NCBI GenBank assembly: GCA_022865365.1
Contig: JALHSW010000216.1
Coordinates: 1-23,750, forward strand
Length of the DNA: 23,750 nt
DNA from: Acidimicrobiia bacterium
GTDB taxonomy: Bacteria; Actinomycetota; Acidimicrobiia; IMCC26256; PALSA-555
Reading direction: 5' to 3'
Positions within the stretch are counted from its first letter, which is position 1; every line of letters starts with the position of its first letter. The position numbers were made by a program, and so were the translations under genes. Below the pieces are notes generated by a model, which was not told the origin of the DNA, searched no databases, and saw only the letters and a list, made by a program, of their open reading frames with translations. This document shows positions 13,307-23,750 of this stretch, piece after piece.

Positions 13307-14412
13307 GTGCCGCCAGCCGGCGTGCCATCACCAGGAGAAGAGGGGTCCTCGTCCTCGCCGACGGCACGGCATTCGAGGGCGAGCTCGTGGGTGCGGACCC
13401 GGTCGGCGGCGTCGCGGTCGGAGAGGTCGTGTTCAACACGGCGCTGTCGGGGTACCAGGAGATCATCACCGACCCTTCGTACGCGGGCCAGATGATCACC
13501 TTCACCTACCCCCACATCGGGAACTACGGGGTGAACGACGACGACGACGAGAGTCGGCGCCCGTTCTGTCGTGGGGTGATCGTGCGCGATCTCGCCCGCC
13601 GCGCGAGCAGCTGGCGTGCAAGCGGCGGTCTGGAAGGTCTCTTGATCCGCCACGGCGTGCCGGGCATCACCGGGATCGACACGCGCCGCCTGACCCGTCA
13701 CCTCCGCTCCGCCGGTGCGCTCCCGGGAGCGTTCGGCGCCGACGAGGCGCAGGTGCGCGCGGTCGCCGCGAACGCGCCCGGCACCGAAGGCATCGATCTC
13801 GTGGCCGAGGTCACGACCGACGCGGCGTACGTGGTCGGCGACCCCGAGGCTCCCTTCTCGGTCGTCGCGTACGACTACGGGATCAAGCGCACGATCCTGC
13901 GCCACCTGGTCGGCAGCGGGTGTCGCGTGGAAGTGGTACCCGCGAGCACGCCCGCCGCCGACGCGCTTGCGCGTCGGCCCGACGGGGTGTTCCTGTCCAA
14001 CGGCCCGGGCGATCCCGAGGCCGTCGCCGGAGCGGTCGAGGCAATCGGTGCGTTGGTCGGCGAGGTCCCGGTGTTCGGAATCTGCCTCGGACACCAGATC
14101 CTCGGCCTCGCGGTGGGTGCCGAGAAGCGGCGCCTCCTGTTCGGACATCACGGGGCGAACCATCCGGTGCGCCACGAGGCGACGGGGCGCGTCGAGATCA
14201 CGAGCCAGAACCACAACTACGCGATCGCGATCGATTCGCTGGCGCGCGCCGAGCTCACCCACGTCAACCTCAACGACGGGGTGGTCGAGGGCTTTCGGCT
14301 CGTCGACGCCCCCGCGTTCGGCGTCCAGCATCACCCGGAGGCCGGGCCCGGACCACACGACGCGTCGTATCTCTTCGACGATTTCACTGCCCTCATGTCC
14401 GGGAGCCGCTGA
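13303..14412 (+). CDS. carA: Carbamoyl-phosphate synthase small subunit, CarA
   Basis: CarA is the glutamine amidotransferase subunit, which releases ammonia and passes it to CarB. The 369-aa protein has the N-terminal CPSase domain (LVLADGTAFEGELVG, VFNTALSGYQEIITDPSYAGQ, TYPHIGNYG) and a C-terminal class I glutaminase domain. This has DYGIKRTILRHL, SNGPGDPEAV, the nucleophile Cys261 in FGICLGHQILGLAVG, then HHGANHPV and the catalytic His-Glu in VQHHPEAGPGPHD. The ATG makes an ATGA overlap with pyrC. It lies directly before carB and is co-transcribed. Because this seems to be the pyrimidine-linked copy, its product also feeds arginine synthesis unless another CPSase exists. Confidence 0.96.
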   Translation: MSAASRRAITRRRGVLVLADGTAFEGELVGADPVGGVAVGEVVFNTALSGYQEIITDPSYAGQMITFTYPHIGNYGVNDDDDESRRPFCRGVIVRDLARRASSWRASGGLEGLLIRHGVPGITGIDTRRLTRHLRSAGALPGAFGADEAQVRAVAANAPGTEGIDLVAEVTTDAAYVVGDPEAPFSVVAYDYGIKRTILRHLVGSGCRVEVVPASTPAADALARRPDGVFLSNGPGDPEAVAGAVEAIGALVGEVPVFGICLGHQILGLAVGAEKRRLLFGHHGANHPVRHEATGRVEITSQNHNYAIAIDSLARAELTHVNLNDGVVEGFRLVDAPAFGVQHHPEAGPGPHDASYLFDDFTALMSGSR

Positions 14413-14415
14413 GCC

Positions 14416-17763
<3,348 letters not shown>

Positions 17764-17764
17764 G

Positions 17765-18739
17765 ATGGCCGGCAACCGGCGTACTGGTGGTGGGCCTACA
17801 CGTGGCCGCACGCTGGACCTCTCGGTGGCGCTCGGCGCGCTCGAGCTCGCCAACCCGATCGTCGCCGCGTCGGGGACGTTCGGCCACGGCGATGAGGTGG
17901 CCGGGGTCTGTGATCCGAGTCGCCTCGGAGCGGTCACCGCCAAGTCGCAGGCATCCTTCGCATGGGCGGGAAACCCGCCGCCACGTCTGCACCCGGCGGC
18001 GGCCGGGATGGTGAACGCCGTCGGGCTCCAGGGCCACGGGATCGAGCACTGGTTGGTCCACGACCTCCCGGGCTTGCGAGCGCGCGGCGCCCGGGTCATC
18101 GCGTCGATCTGGGGCCACACCGTCGACGACTACCGCGCCGCAGCCGAGATGCTCGCGCCGGCGGCGGCAGCTGTCGTGGCCGTTGAGCTGAACCTGAGCT
18201 GCCCCAACACCCGGCATGGCAGCGAGATCTTCGCTCACGACGCCGCGGCGACGGCCGAGGTCGTACGCAGCGTGGCCGCGACAGACCTCGGGCTCCCGCT
18301 GTTCGCGAAGCTCAGCGCCGGCACCGCTGACCTTCCGCGCATCTCCGGGGCCGCACTCGAGGCCGGGGCGACGGGGCTCACGCTCGTGAACACCGTTCGG
18401 GCGCTCCTGGTCGACGCCGAGGCGCGTCGAAGCGTGCTGGGAAGCTCGGGGGGTGGACTGTCGGGTCCTGCGATCAAGCCGATCGCGCTGCGCGCCGTGC
18501 ACGATGTCACGCGGGCGCACCCCGGTACTCCGGTGATCGGCACCGGAGGGGTGACGAGCGGGGTCGATGCCGTGGAGATGCTGCTCGCCGGAGCGACGGC
18601 GGTCGGGGTGGGCACCGCAACGTTCCTCGAGCCGCGGGCCACGCTGCGCATCGTCGACGAGCTCACGACGTGGTGCGCCAAGCACGGGGTCCTTCGAGCG
18701 AGCGAGCTGACGGGTGCACTTCGATGGGATCAGCCGTGA
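17765..18739 (+). CDS. pyrD: Dihydroorotate dehydrogenase, class 1B-like PyrD
   Basis: PyrD oxidises dihydroorotate to orotate with FMN. The 324-aa sequence follows the class 1 pattern: NPIVAASGTFGHGDEVA, GNPPPRLHPAAAGMVNAVGL, ELNLSCPNTRHG, LFAKLS, GLSGPAIKPIALR and IGTGGVTSGVDAVEMLLAGA. The catalytic base is Cys146 in NLSCPN; quinone-linked class 2 enzymes have Ser there. There is no N-terminal membrane helix, agreeing with a soluble enzyme. The details fit class 1B, which normally passes electrons through the FAD/iron-sulfur subunit PyrK to NAD+. No pyrK is next to it, so the electron acceptor is an open question. One base separates it from carB, and its stop overlaps pyrF in GTGA. Confidence 0.92.
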   Translation: MAGNRRTGGGPTRGRTLDLSVALGALELANPIVAASGTFGHGDEVAGVCDPSRLGAVTAKSQASFAWAGNPPPRLHPAAAGMVNAVGLQGHGIEHWLVHDLPGLRARGARVIASIWGHTVDDYRAAAEMLAPAAAAVVAVELNLSCPNTRHGSEIFAHDAAATAEVVRSVAATDLGLPLFAKLSAGTADLPRISGAALEAGATGLTLVNTVRALLVDAEARRSVLGSSGGGLSGPAIKPIALRAVHDVTRAHPGTPVIGTGGVTSGVDAVEMLLAGATAVGVGTATFLEPRATLRIVDELTTWCAKHGVLRASELTGALRWDQP

Positions 18740-19440
18740 GTACGCCGCAAGCGCCGCCTCGAGCTGTCCGGGACCGTCTCGTGCTCGTGCTCGATGTGGG
18801 CGGGCTCGCCGAGGCCCTTGTGCTCGCGCGCACCCTCACGCCATGGTTCGCGACCGCGAAGGTCGGCTACGAGCTCTATGCCGAAGCGGGGCCGGCGGCG
18901 TTCGATGCACTGCACGATCTCGGGCTGCGCGTCTTCGCCGACCTCAAGCTCCACGACATCCCCAACACGGTCGGGCGCAGCGCCCGCACGCTCGGGCGAC
19001 GTGGCGTCGAGTTCCTCAACTTCCACGCCGCGGGCGGACTCGACATGCTGCGGGCGGGGGTCGAGGGACTCAAGGAAGGCGCCCGCGACGGCGGGCACGC
19101 CGAGCCGATCGCGCTCGGTGTCACGGTCCTCACGAGCGACGCCGACACCACCGCGTTCGCGGCGCGACTCGCCCTGGCCGGGGACGCAGGCTGCGACGGC
19201 GTGGTGTGCTCGGCGCTCGAGATCGCCGACGCACATGCGCTCGGGCTGCGAACCATGGTCCCCGGATTGCGCCTCATGGGCAGCGACGCACACGACCAGG
19301 CGCGCGTCGCGTCGCCGGGCGAAGCAACCGAGCGCGGGGGCGACTGGTTGGTGATCGGACGCACGGTGACCGGTGCCCGCGACCCCGTGGCCGCGGCATC
19401 GAGGGTTGCCGCAGAGGTCGAGGTCGCGCTGGACGCCTGA
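18736..19440 (+). CDS. pyrF: Orotidine 5'-phosphate decarboxylase, PyrF
   Basis: PyrF decarboxylates OMP to UMP, the final step of the pathway. The TIM-barrel protein of 234 aa shows VLVLDVGGLAEALVLA, the catalytic DLKLHDIP (Asp69, Lys71, Asp74), FLNFHAAGG, VTVLTSD, VPGLRLMGSDAHDQ and the phosphate loop VIGRTVTGARDPVAA. These match the shorter DxKxxDIP-type enzymes. I chose the GTG at 18736, which forms a GTGA overlap with pyrD; an in-frame ATG at 18724 would add four residues. The next gene (mihF) starts after 52 nt. PyrE, needed between PyrD and PyrF, is not in the window. Confidence 0.95.
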   Translation: MSTPQAPPRAVRDRLVLVLDVGGLAEALVLARTLTPWFATAKVGYELYAEAGPAAFDALHDLGLRVFADLKLHDIPNTVGRSARTLGRRGVEFLNFHAAGGLDMLRAGVEGLKEGARDGGHAEPIALGVTVLTSDADTTAFAARLALAGDAGCDGVVCSALEIADAHALGLRTMVPGLRLMGSDAHDQARVASPGEATERGGDWLVIGRTVTGARDPVAAASRVAAEVEVALDA

Positions 19441-19477
19441 CGCGCGACGGCCCCGTGTCCGGGAGGAAGGTCGTGGG

Positions 19478-19483
19478 TATGCT
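19478..19483 (+). promoter_or_regulatory. Candidate -10 box upstream of mihF
   Basis: TATGCT lies 9 nt before the mihF ATG; initiation around 19490 would give a nearly leaderless transcript. A GGAGG at 19462-19466 is too far upstream to serve this ATG as a ribosome-binding site. No clear -35 is visible. Confidence 0.35.
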
Positions 19484-19492
19484 GACGCACCG

Positions 19493-19816
19493 ATGCCACT
19501 CCCGCCGGCCCTCACACCAGACCAGCGCCGCGCCGCACTCGAGAAGGCCGCGATGGCGCGCCGGGTGCGAGCGGAGGTGAAGGAGCAGCTCAAGGCCGAG
19601 CGCCTCACGCTCGGAGAGCTGTTCGATCGCGCGGAGTCGGACGACATCCTGGGCAAGCTCAAGGTCGTGAGCATGCTGGAGTCGATGCCCAACACCGGGA
19701 AGGTGAAGGCGCGCCGACTGATGCGCGACCTCAGCATCAGCGAGAGTCGACGGCTGCGCGGTCTCGGACCGAACCAGCGCAAGAAGCTGCTCGAGCACTT
19801 CGGTCCCGTCCCCTGA
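19493..19816 (+). CDS. mihF: Actinobacterial integration host factor, mIHF
   Basis: mIHF is a small nucleoid-associated, DNA-bending protein specific to actinobacteria and unrelated to proteobacterial IHF. The 107-aa protein begins with a basic helix (LTPDQRRAALEKAAMARRVR), then VKEQLKAERLTLGELFDRA, GKLKVVSMLESMPNTGKVKA (helix-two-turn-helix DNA-binding region), and ends with SESRRLRGLGPNQRKKLLEHF. The ATG at 19493 is the only sensible start in this frame. It sits between pyrF and gmk, the conserved actinobacterial position, and its last codons overlap gmk through CTGA. This gene is the strongest taxonomic marker in the window. Confidence 0.94.
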   Translation: MPLPPALTPDQRRAALEKAAMARRVRAEVKEQLKAERLTLGELFDRAESDDILGKLKVVSMLESMPNTGKVKARRLMRDLSISESRRLRGLGPNQRKKLLEHFGPVP

Positions 19817-20379
19817 GCGTCCTCATCGTCATCGCAGGACCCTCGGGCACGGGCAAGGGCACCGTCGTCCGGGAGCTGCTCGCTCGCGAGCCACGGATCT
19901 GGTTCTCGGTCTCAGCGACCGACCGCGCGCGCCGCGCCGGCGAGGTCGATGGGCGCGACTACCTGTTCATCAGCCCCGAGGAGTTCCGCGACATCCGGGA
20001 TGCGGGGGGCTTCCTCGAGTGCTTCGACGTCTACGGCGATCTGAAGGGGACGCCCCGTGCGCCCGTCGAGGAGCACCTCCGCCTGGGTGACGACGTCCTG
20101 CTGGAGGTCGACGTCCAGGGAGCCATGGCCGTGCGGCAGGCGTTCCCCGACGCGCTCCTGATCTTCGTGCGGCCGCCCTCGCGTGAAGTGCAGCGCCGTC
20201 GGCTGCTCGATCGGGATCCGGACATCGACCCGACCGACCTCGGGCGGCGCCTGGCCGAGGCCGACGCCGAGGAGGCCCTTGCCGCCGAGTTCGACGCCAG
20301 CGTGGTGAACGACGACCTCGACGATGCCGTCGGCGAGATCCAGGGACTGATGGCCCGCCGCCGGCTGGGCGGCACCTGA
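19813..20379 (+). CDS. gmk: Guanylate kinase with apparent CTG start
   Basis: Gmk phosphorylates GMP and dGMP with ATP. The 188-aa product has the P-loop GPSGTGKGT at residues 9-17, SVSATDRARRAGEVDGRDYL (GMP-binding region), GTPRAPVEEHL, VLLEVDVQGAMAVRQ, LIFVRPPS, the lid arginines in RRRLLDRD and DLGRRLAEA, and FDASVVNDDL. The frame has no ATG, GTG or TTG between its upstream stop (19483-19485) and the ATG at 20125, which lies beyond the P-loop and GMP site. CTG at 19813 overlaps the mihF stop (CTGA) and gives the N-terminus (M)SVLIVIAGPSG, the right length for the family. A -1 frameshift from mihF is the main alternative. Family identity is certain; the start is unusual. Confidence 0.93.
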   Translation: MSVLIVIAGPSGTGKGTVVRELLAREPRIWFSVSATDRARRAGEVDGRDYLFISPEEFRDIRDAGGFLECFDVYGDLKGTPRAPVEEHLRLGDDVLLEVDVQGAMAVRQAFPDALLIFVRPPSREVQRRRLLDRDPDIDPTDLGRRLAEADAEEALAAEFDASVVNDDLDDAVGEIQGLMARRRLGGT

Positions 20380-20402
20380 GGGCTGGTCAACCCGCCGAGC
20401 GC

Positions 20403-20411
20403 TGGTATCCT
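20403..20411 (+). promoter_or_regulatory. Extended -10 promoter candidate for rpoZ
   Basis: TGGTATCCT is TGn plus TATCCT. A TGGTCA at 20384-20389 matches TTGACA at four of six positions with a 16-nt spacer. Predicted initiation is near 20418, giving a leader of about 45 nt before rpoZ that includes AAGGA at 20447-20451. Confidence 0.45.
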
Positions 20412-20462
20412 GGACGCCGCCCCCGAAGCCGCCCACCCCCAAAGACAAGGACGCCGCTCGTC

Positions 20463-20786
20463 ATGGCTGAACGCCGCAGCTCGCTCATGGAACCCCGGAT
20501 GGAGCACCTGCTCGACCGGGTCGACTCGAAGTTCACCCTGGTCACCCTGGCCGCGATGCGCGCCCGCGAGATCAACGACTACTACAACCAGCTCGGCGAG
20601 GGCCTCGGCAAGATCGTGCCCCCTCAGGTCACCTCGGTGTCGCGCAAGCCTCTCACCATCTCGCTCGAGGAGATCGAGGTCGGCAAGATCGAGGCCGTAC
20701 CGCTCCCCGACGAGCCGGAACCGACCGAAGCGGACGCCGATGGTGAAGGACCCGAGGCGGCGGCAGACCAGCCCGCCCCCGAGTAG
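20463..20786 (+). CDS. rpoZ: RNA polymerase omega subunit
   Basis: Omega assists assembly and stability of the beta' subunit of RNA polymerase. The 107-aa protein has the actinobacterial form: MEHLLDRVDSKFTLVTLAAM, ARAREIN-like RAREINDYYNQLGEG, VPPQVTSVSRKPLTISLEEI and EVGKIEAV. The final 25 residues are an acidic Pro/Glu/Asp/Ala tail, probably disordered. The ATG is preceded at a distance of 11 nt by AAGGA. The gene sits between gmk and coaBC, its usual actinobacterial position, and probably has its own promoter in the 83-nt gap after gmk. Confidence 0.94.
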   Translation: MAERRSSLMEPRMEHLLDRVDSKFTLVTLAAMRAREINDYYNQLGEGLGKIVPPQVTSVSRKPLTISLEEIEVGKIEAVPLPDEPEPTEADADGEGPEAAADQPAPE

Positions 20787-20817
20787 CGCCCTCGGCGCGT
20801 CGCGCCCGACCGGTCTG

Positions 20818-22044
20818 ATGGAAGCCGCACCCGAGCTCGCCGCGTTGCGTGGTCGCCGAGTCGTCCTCGGCGTCACCGGGGGAATCGCGGCCTACAAGGC
20901 CGTGGAGATCTGTCGGCGTCTCGTCGACGCCGGCGCGCACGTCATCCCTGTCCTCACCGAAGACGCGCTGCGCTTCGTCGGAGCGCTCACGTTCTCGGCG
21001 TTGGCATCCGAACCCGCGCGCACATCGCTGTTCACGGGCTCCGAGGGCGGCGAACCGATCCCGCACACTCGGCTGGGTCAGACCGCCGATCTGGTCGTCA
21101 TCGCACCGGCGACAGCGAAGCTCCTCGGCAAGTACGCGGCCGGCATCTCGGATGACCTGCTGACCGCGACACTCCTCGCGACTCGCGCGCCGGTGCTCGT
21201 CGCTCCAGCGATGCACTCCGAGATGTGGGAGCACGCAGCGGTCCAGGAGAACCTCGCGACGCTGCGGCGGCGCGGCGTTCATGTGGTCGAGCCCGCGAGT
21301 GGGCGCCTCGCCGGTGGCGATCTCGGCGAGGGTCGCCTCGCCGAGCCCGCGGTCGTTGTCGCCGCCGGAGCCGACGTGCTGGGGCGAGGCGGTGATCTCG
21401 CGGGAGTGCGCGTGCTCGTCACCGCGGGCGGGACCCGCGAAGCCATCGACCCCGTGCGTTTCATCGGGAACCGGTCGTCGGGGAAGATGGGCCACGCGAT
21501 CGCCGACGCGGCCGCTCGTCGCGGTGCGGCCGTCACGCTCGTGACCACGACCGACCGTCTGGCGCCGCCGGGCGCGGACGTCGTACGGGTCACGACCGCA
21601 GAGGAGCTCCACGACGCGGTCCTCGGTCGGTTCGCCGAGCAGGATGTCGTGGTGATGGCGGCAGCCGTGGCCGACTTCCGGCCCAAGGTGTCCGCGCCGG
21701 AGAAGATGAAGAAGCGCGACGGCGTCCCGGACCTGCACCTCGAACCGACGCCCGACGTGCTCGCGGCCCTCGGCGCCCGCAAGGAGCATCAGATCCTCGT
21801 GGGCTTCGCAGCAGAGACCGAGCGCGTGCACGAACATGCGGCAGCGACGCTGACGTCGAAGCACGTCGATCTCATGGTTGCCAACGACGTGTCAGCCCGC
21901 GATGCGGGATTCGAAGTCGACACGAACCGCGCCACCCTGCTCGATTCGCGCGGTGGCATCGAGGAGGTCCCTCTCCTCTCCAAGCTCGCCCTCGCGGACG
22001 TGATCCTGGACCGGATCCGTATCGCCCTGACTCAGACCGCCTGA
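20818..22044 (+). CDS. coaBC: Bifunctional PPC synthetase / PPC decarboxylase, CoaBC
   Basis: CoaBC performs two steps of coenzyme A synthesis: CoaB couples 4'-phosphopantothenate to cysteine using CTP, and CoaC decarboxylates the product with FMN. The N-terminal CoaC domain has GVTGGIAAYKAVEICRRL, the active-site His in PHTRLGQ, DLVVIAPATAKLLGKYAAG and APAMHSEMWEH, where most families have PAMN. The flap that carries Cys in E. coli (ACGD) reads LAGGDLGEGRLAEP, so Cys is replaced by Gly. The C-terminal CoaB domain has VTAGGTREAIDPVRFIGNRS, SGKMGHAIADAAARRG, AAAVADFRPK and the Lys in EKMKK. I chose ATG 20818 (408 aa) over ATG 20740, which would overlap rpoZ by 47 nt and add a Pro/Ser-rich non-conserved segment. 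Confidence 0.93.
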   Translation: MEAAPELAALRGRRVVLGVTGGIAAYKAVEICRRLVDAGAHVIPVLTEDALRFVGALTFSALASEPARTSLFTGSEGGEPIPHTRLGQTADLVVIAPATAKLLGKYAAGISDDLLTATLLATRAPVLVAPAMHSEMWEHAAVQENLATLRRRGVHVVEPASGRLAGGDLGEGRLAEPAVVVAAGADVLGRGGDLAGVRVLVTAGGTREAIDPVRFIGNRSSGKMGHAIADAAARRGAAVTLVTTTDRLAPPGADVVRVTTAEELHDAVLGRFAEQDVVVMAAAVADFRPKVSAPEKMKKRDGVPDLHLEPTPDVLAALGARKEHQILVGFAAETERVHEHAAATLTSKHVDLMVANDVSARDAGFEVDTNRATLLDSRGGIEEVPLLSKLALADVILDRIRIALTQTA

Positions 22045-22050
22045 TCCAGC

Positions 22051-22056
22051 AAGGAG
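22051..22056 (+). promoter_or_regulatory. Strong ribosome-binding site of metK
   Basis: AAGGAG ends 4 nt before the GTG at 22061. It is one of the best Shine-Dalgarno sequences in the window and fixes the metK start. The 16-nt gap leaves no room for a SAM riboswitch. Confidence 0.75.
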
Positions 22057-22060
22057 CGCC

Positions 22061-23254
22061 GTGAACCGCTTCACCTTCACCTCGGAGTCCGTCACCGAGG
22101 GTCATCCCGACAAGATGTGCGACCAGATCAGCGACGCCGTCCTCGACGCCATCCTCGAGGAGGATCCGCAGAGCCGCGTCGCGTGCGAGACCCTCGCCAC
22201 CACCGGTCTGGTCGTCGTCGCCGGTGAGATCAGCACGAGCGGCTACGTCGACATCCCGCGGGTCGTGCGCGACACGGTGCGGGGCATCGGGTACGACCGC
22301 GAGTCGTACGGTTTCGACGGCAAGACGTGCGCCGTCATCACGTCGATCGACGAGCAGTCGCCCGACATCGCCATGGGTGTCGACAAGGCGACCGAGCAGC
22401 GTGCGGGTACCGGTGACCTCTTCGACGAGATCGGCGCCGGCGACCAGGGGATGATGTTCGGGTACGCGTGCGACGACACCGACGACCTGATGCCGATGCC
22501 GATCTGGCTGGCGCATCGGTTCGCTCACCGCCTCGCCGAGGTCCGCAAGTCCGGCGTCCTGCCCTACGTGCGACCCGACGGCAAGACTCAGGTCACGATC
22601 GATTACGAGGACGGCGTCCCCAAGCGGCTCAAGACCGTGCTGATCTCTACCCAGACCGGCCCTGGCGTTGATGTCGAGACGCTGCTGAAGCCCGACCTGA
22701 TCGAGCACGTGATCAAGCCGCTTCTCCCGGCGCAGTTCGCGGATGACGAGTTCGAGGTGCTCTGCAACCCGACCGGCAACTTCGAGCTCGGCGGACCGCA
22801 CGCCGACTGTGGTCTGACGGGCCGCAAGATCATCGTTGACACCTATGGCGGCATGGCTCGCCACGGTGGCGGTGCGTTCAGCGGCAAGGACCCGACGAAG
22901 GTCGACCGCTCGGCGGCCTACGCGGTTCGGCACGCGGCCAAGAACATCGTTGCGGCCGGCGTCGCACAGCGCTGCGAAGTACAGGTCGCGTACGCGATCG
23001 GGGTTGCCCACCCCGTGTCGATCATGGTCGACACGTTCGGGACATCCGAGATCGACCCGGAGAAGGTCGCAGGCCTCGTCCACGAGCACTTCGACCTGCG
23101 TCCGGCGGCGATCATCGAGCGCCTTGACCTCCGTCGACCGATCTTTCAGAAGACCGCGGCCTACGGTCACTTCGGGCGCCCGGAGCCGACGTTCTCGTGG
23201 GAGCGCACCGACCACGCGGAGGATTTCCGGAAGGCCGCCGCATCGCTCGCCTGA
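22061..23254 (+). CDS. metK: S-adenosylmethionine synthetase, MetK
   Basis: MetK makes S-adenosylmethionine from methionine and ATP. The 397-aa protein has FTSESVTEGHPDKMCDQISD (ATP and Mg site) at the N-terminus, the flexible loop near DIAMGVD, GAGDQGMMFGYA, the methionine-adjacent GNFELGGPHADCGLTGRK, and the phosphate loop GGGAFSGKDPTKVDRSAAY. AIGVAHPVS and AYGHFGR close the third domain. Start GTG 22061 is supported by the adjacent AAGGAG. It is 16 nt after coaBC and probably co-transcribed. No anomalies. Confidence 0.97.
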   Translation: MNRFTFTSESVTEGHPDKMCDQISDAVLDAILEEDPQSRVACETLATTGLVVVAGEISTSGYVDIPRVVRDTVRGIGYDRESYGFDGKTCAVITSIDEQSPDIAMGVDKATEQRAGTGDLFDEIGAGDQGMMFGYACDDTDDLMPMPIWLAHRFAHRLAEVRKSGVLPYVRPDGKTQVTIDYEDGVPKRLKTVLISTQTGPGVDVETLLKPDLIEHVIKPLLPAQFADDEFEVLCNPTGNFELGGPHADCGLTGRKIIVDTYGGMARHGGGAFSGKDPTKVDRSAAYAVRHAAKNIVAAGVAQRCEVQVAYAIGVAHPVSIMVDTFGTSEIDPEKVAGLVHEHFDLRPAAIIERLDLRRPIFQKTAAYGHFGRPEPTFSWERTDHAEDFRKAAASLA

Positions 23255-23286
23255 ATCACTCACGTCCAGCGGATCAGTCGTCGCGC

Positions 23287-23750
23287 GTGTCGGAGCCGGG
23301 CGTGCCGCTACGTGTCGATCGGGTGCTCCCGGACGTGCCGGCGGTTGATCGGGCGTTCGACTACTCCGTCCCATCGGAGCTGGCCGCCGTGGTCGACGTC
23401 GGCACGATGGTCCGGGTGCCCCTCCACGGGCGCCGCGTGCGCGGCTGGGTGCTCGGGACCGATGTCGAGTCGGAGGCGCCACCGGGTCGAGTGCTGTCCA
23501 TCCGCACGGTCGTCGGGGCCGGTCCTCCGGCGCCGGTGGTCGAGCTCACCGAGTTCGCAGCGTGGCGTTGGGCCGGGCCGCGCACCGCGTTCCTGCGAGC
23601 AGCGTCGGCCCCGAACGTCGTCGCCGACACCCGGGCACCGGAGCCCGAGCTCGGGGTCTTTCCGACCCGTCCGGCGCCGATGGATCTTCCGGACGCGCCG
23701 GCGCGTCTGGTGGTGTGGCCGCCGGCGCGCAGCCGCGCCGACCTCGTCGC
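23287..23750 (+). CDS. priA: Primosomal protein N' (PriA), N-terminal part, cut by window end
   Basis: PriA restarts stalled replication forks. About 154 codons are visible. LRVDRVLPDVPAVDRAFDYS, then VPSELAAVVDVGTMVRVPLH and GRRVRGWVLG, match the PriA 3'-DNA-binding domain. The following region (VVELTEFAAWRWAG) matches the usual linker. The window ends near RLVVWPPARSRADLV, before most of the Walker and helicase motifs. Actinobacterial PriA proteins often have degenerate helicase motifs, which cannot be judged here. I take the GTG at 23287, 32 nt after metK; the GTG at 23302 is a close alternative, and neither has a strong ribosome-binding site. The metK-priA order is conserved in actinobacteria. 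Confidence 0.85.
   Translation, partial: MSEPGVPLRVDRVLPDVPAVDRAFDYSVPSELAAVVDVGTMVRVPLHGRRVRGWVLGTDVESEAPPGRVLSIRTVVGAGPPAPVVELTEFAAWRWAGPRTAFLRAASAPNVVADTRAPEPELGVFPTRPAPMDLPDAPARLVVWPPARSRADLV

Noticed and set aside
20740..20817. Upstream ATG for coaBC
   Set aside because: It would overlap rpoZ by 47 nt and add a Pro/Ser-rich non-conserved segment; ATG 20818 gives the usual length.
22045..22060. SAM riboswitch before metK
   Set aside because: Only 16 nt separate coaBC and metK, too short for any known SAM aptamer outside coding sequence.

Overview
The window is a GC-rich stretch of bacterial core genome, almost entirely coding, with every gene on the + strand. Gene order and protein types point to an actinobacterium (Actinomycetota). 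The markers are an actinobacterial integration host factor (mIHF) between pyrF and gmk, a ClpS gene followed by a DUF2017 gene, a type II dehydroquinase in an aroC-aroK-aroB-aroQ-pepP-efp-nusB run, and a PyrR-led pyr operon continuing into gmk-rpoZ-coaBC-metK-priA. I suspect a non-classical lineage such as Acidimicrobiia, because clpS-DUF2017 and an SDR gene sit between nusB and pyrR and PyrD looks like class 1B. That placement is inference.

Layout: (1) 1-2818: 3' part of mltG (cell wall), aroE, and a type IV prepilin peptidase, joined by 4-nt stop/start overlaps. (2) 2894-6111: aroC, aroK, aroB and aroQ, which with aroE give five of the seven shikimate-pathway steps. aroC and aroQ each have a -10-like box placed for a leaderless or nearly leaderless transcript. 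(3) 6108-9144: an M24 aminopeptidase, EF-P, NusB, ClpS and DUF2017, covering translation, transcription and proteolysis. (4) 9219-10115: a stand-alone SDR oxidoreductase. (5) 10116-10375: the only sizeable intergenic region (260 nt). It holds inverted repeats, an extended -10 promoter and an RNA hairpin matching the PyrR-binding loop consensus. (6) 10376-19440: pyrR, pyrB, pyrC, carA, carB, pyrD and pyrF, which supply every protein of de novo UMP synthesis except PyrE and the PyrK partner expected for this PyrD type. (7) 19493-23750: mihF, gmk, rpoZ, coaBC, metK and the 5' end of priA.

The pyr genes are so tightly coupled (GTGA, 8-nt, ATGA, 3-nt, 1-nt and GTGA junctions) that a single UMP-sensing control point in the leader probably sets expression of the whole operon.

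I found no mobile element, CRISPR array, defence cluster, tRNA or rRNA, and no wholly new multi-gene system. The points most worth a second look are fine-scale. The gmk frame has no ATG, GTG or TTG start and apparently begins at CTG in a CTGA overlap. A 14-bp tandem duplication between clpS and DUF2017 creates a 10-codon relay mini-ORF. The pyr leader carries a PyrR-loop hairpin and an inverted repeat flanking its -10 box.
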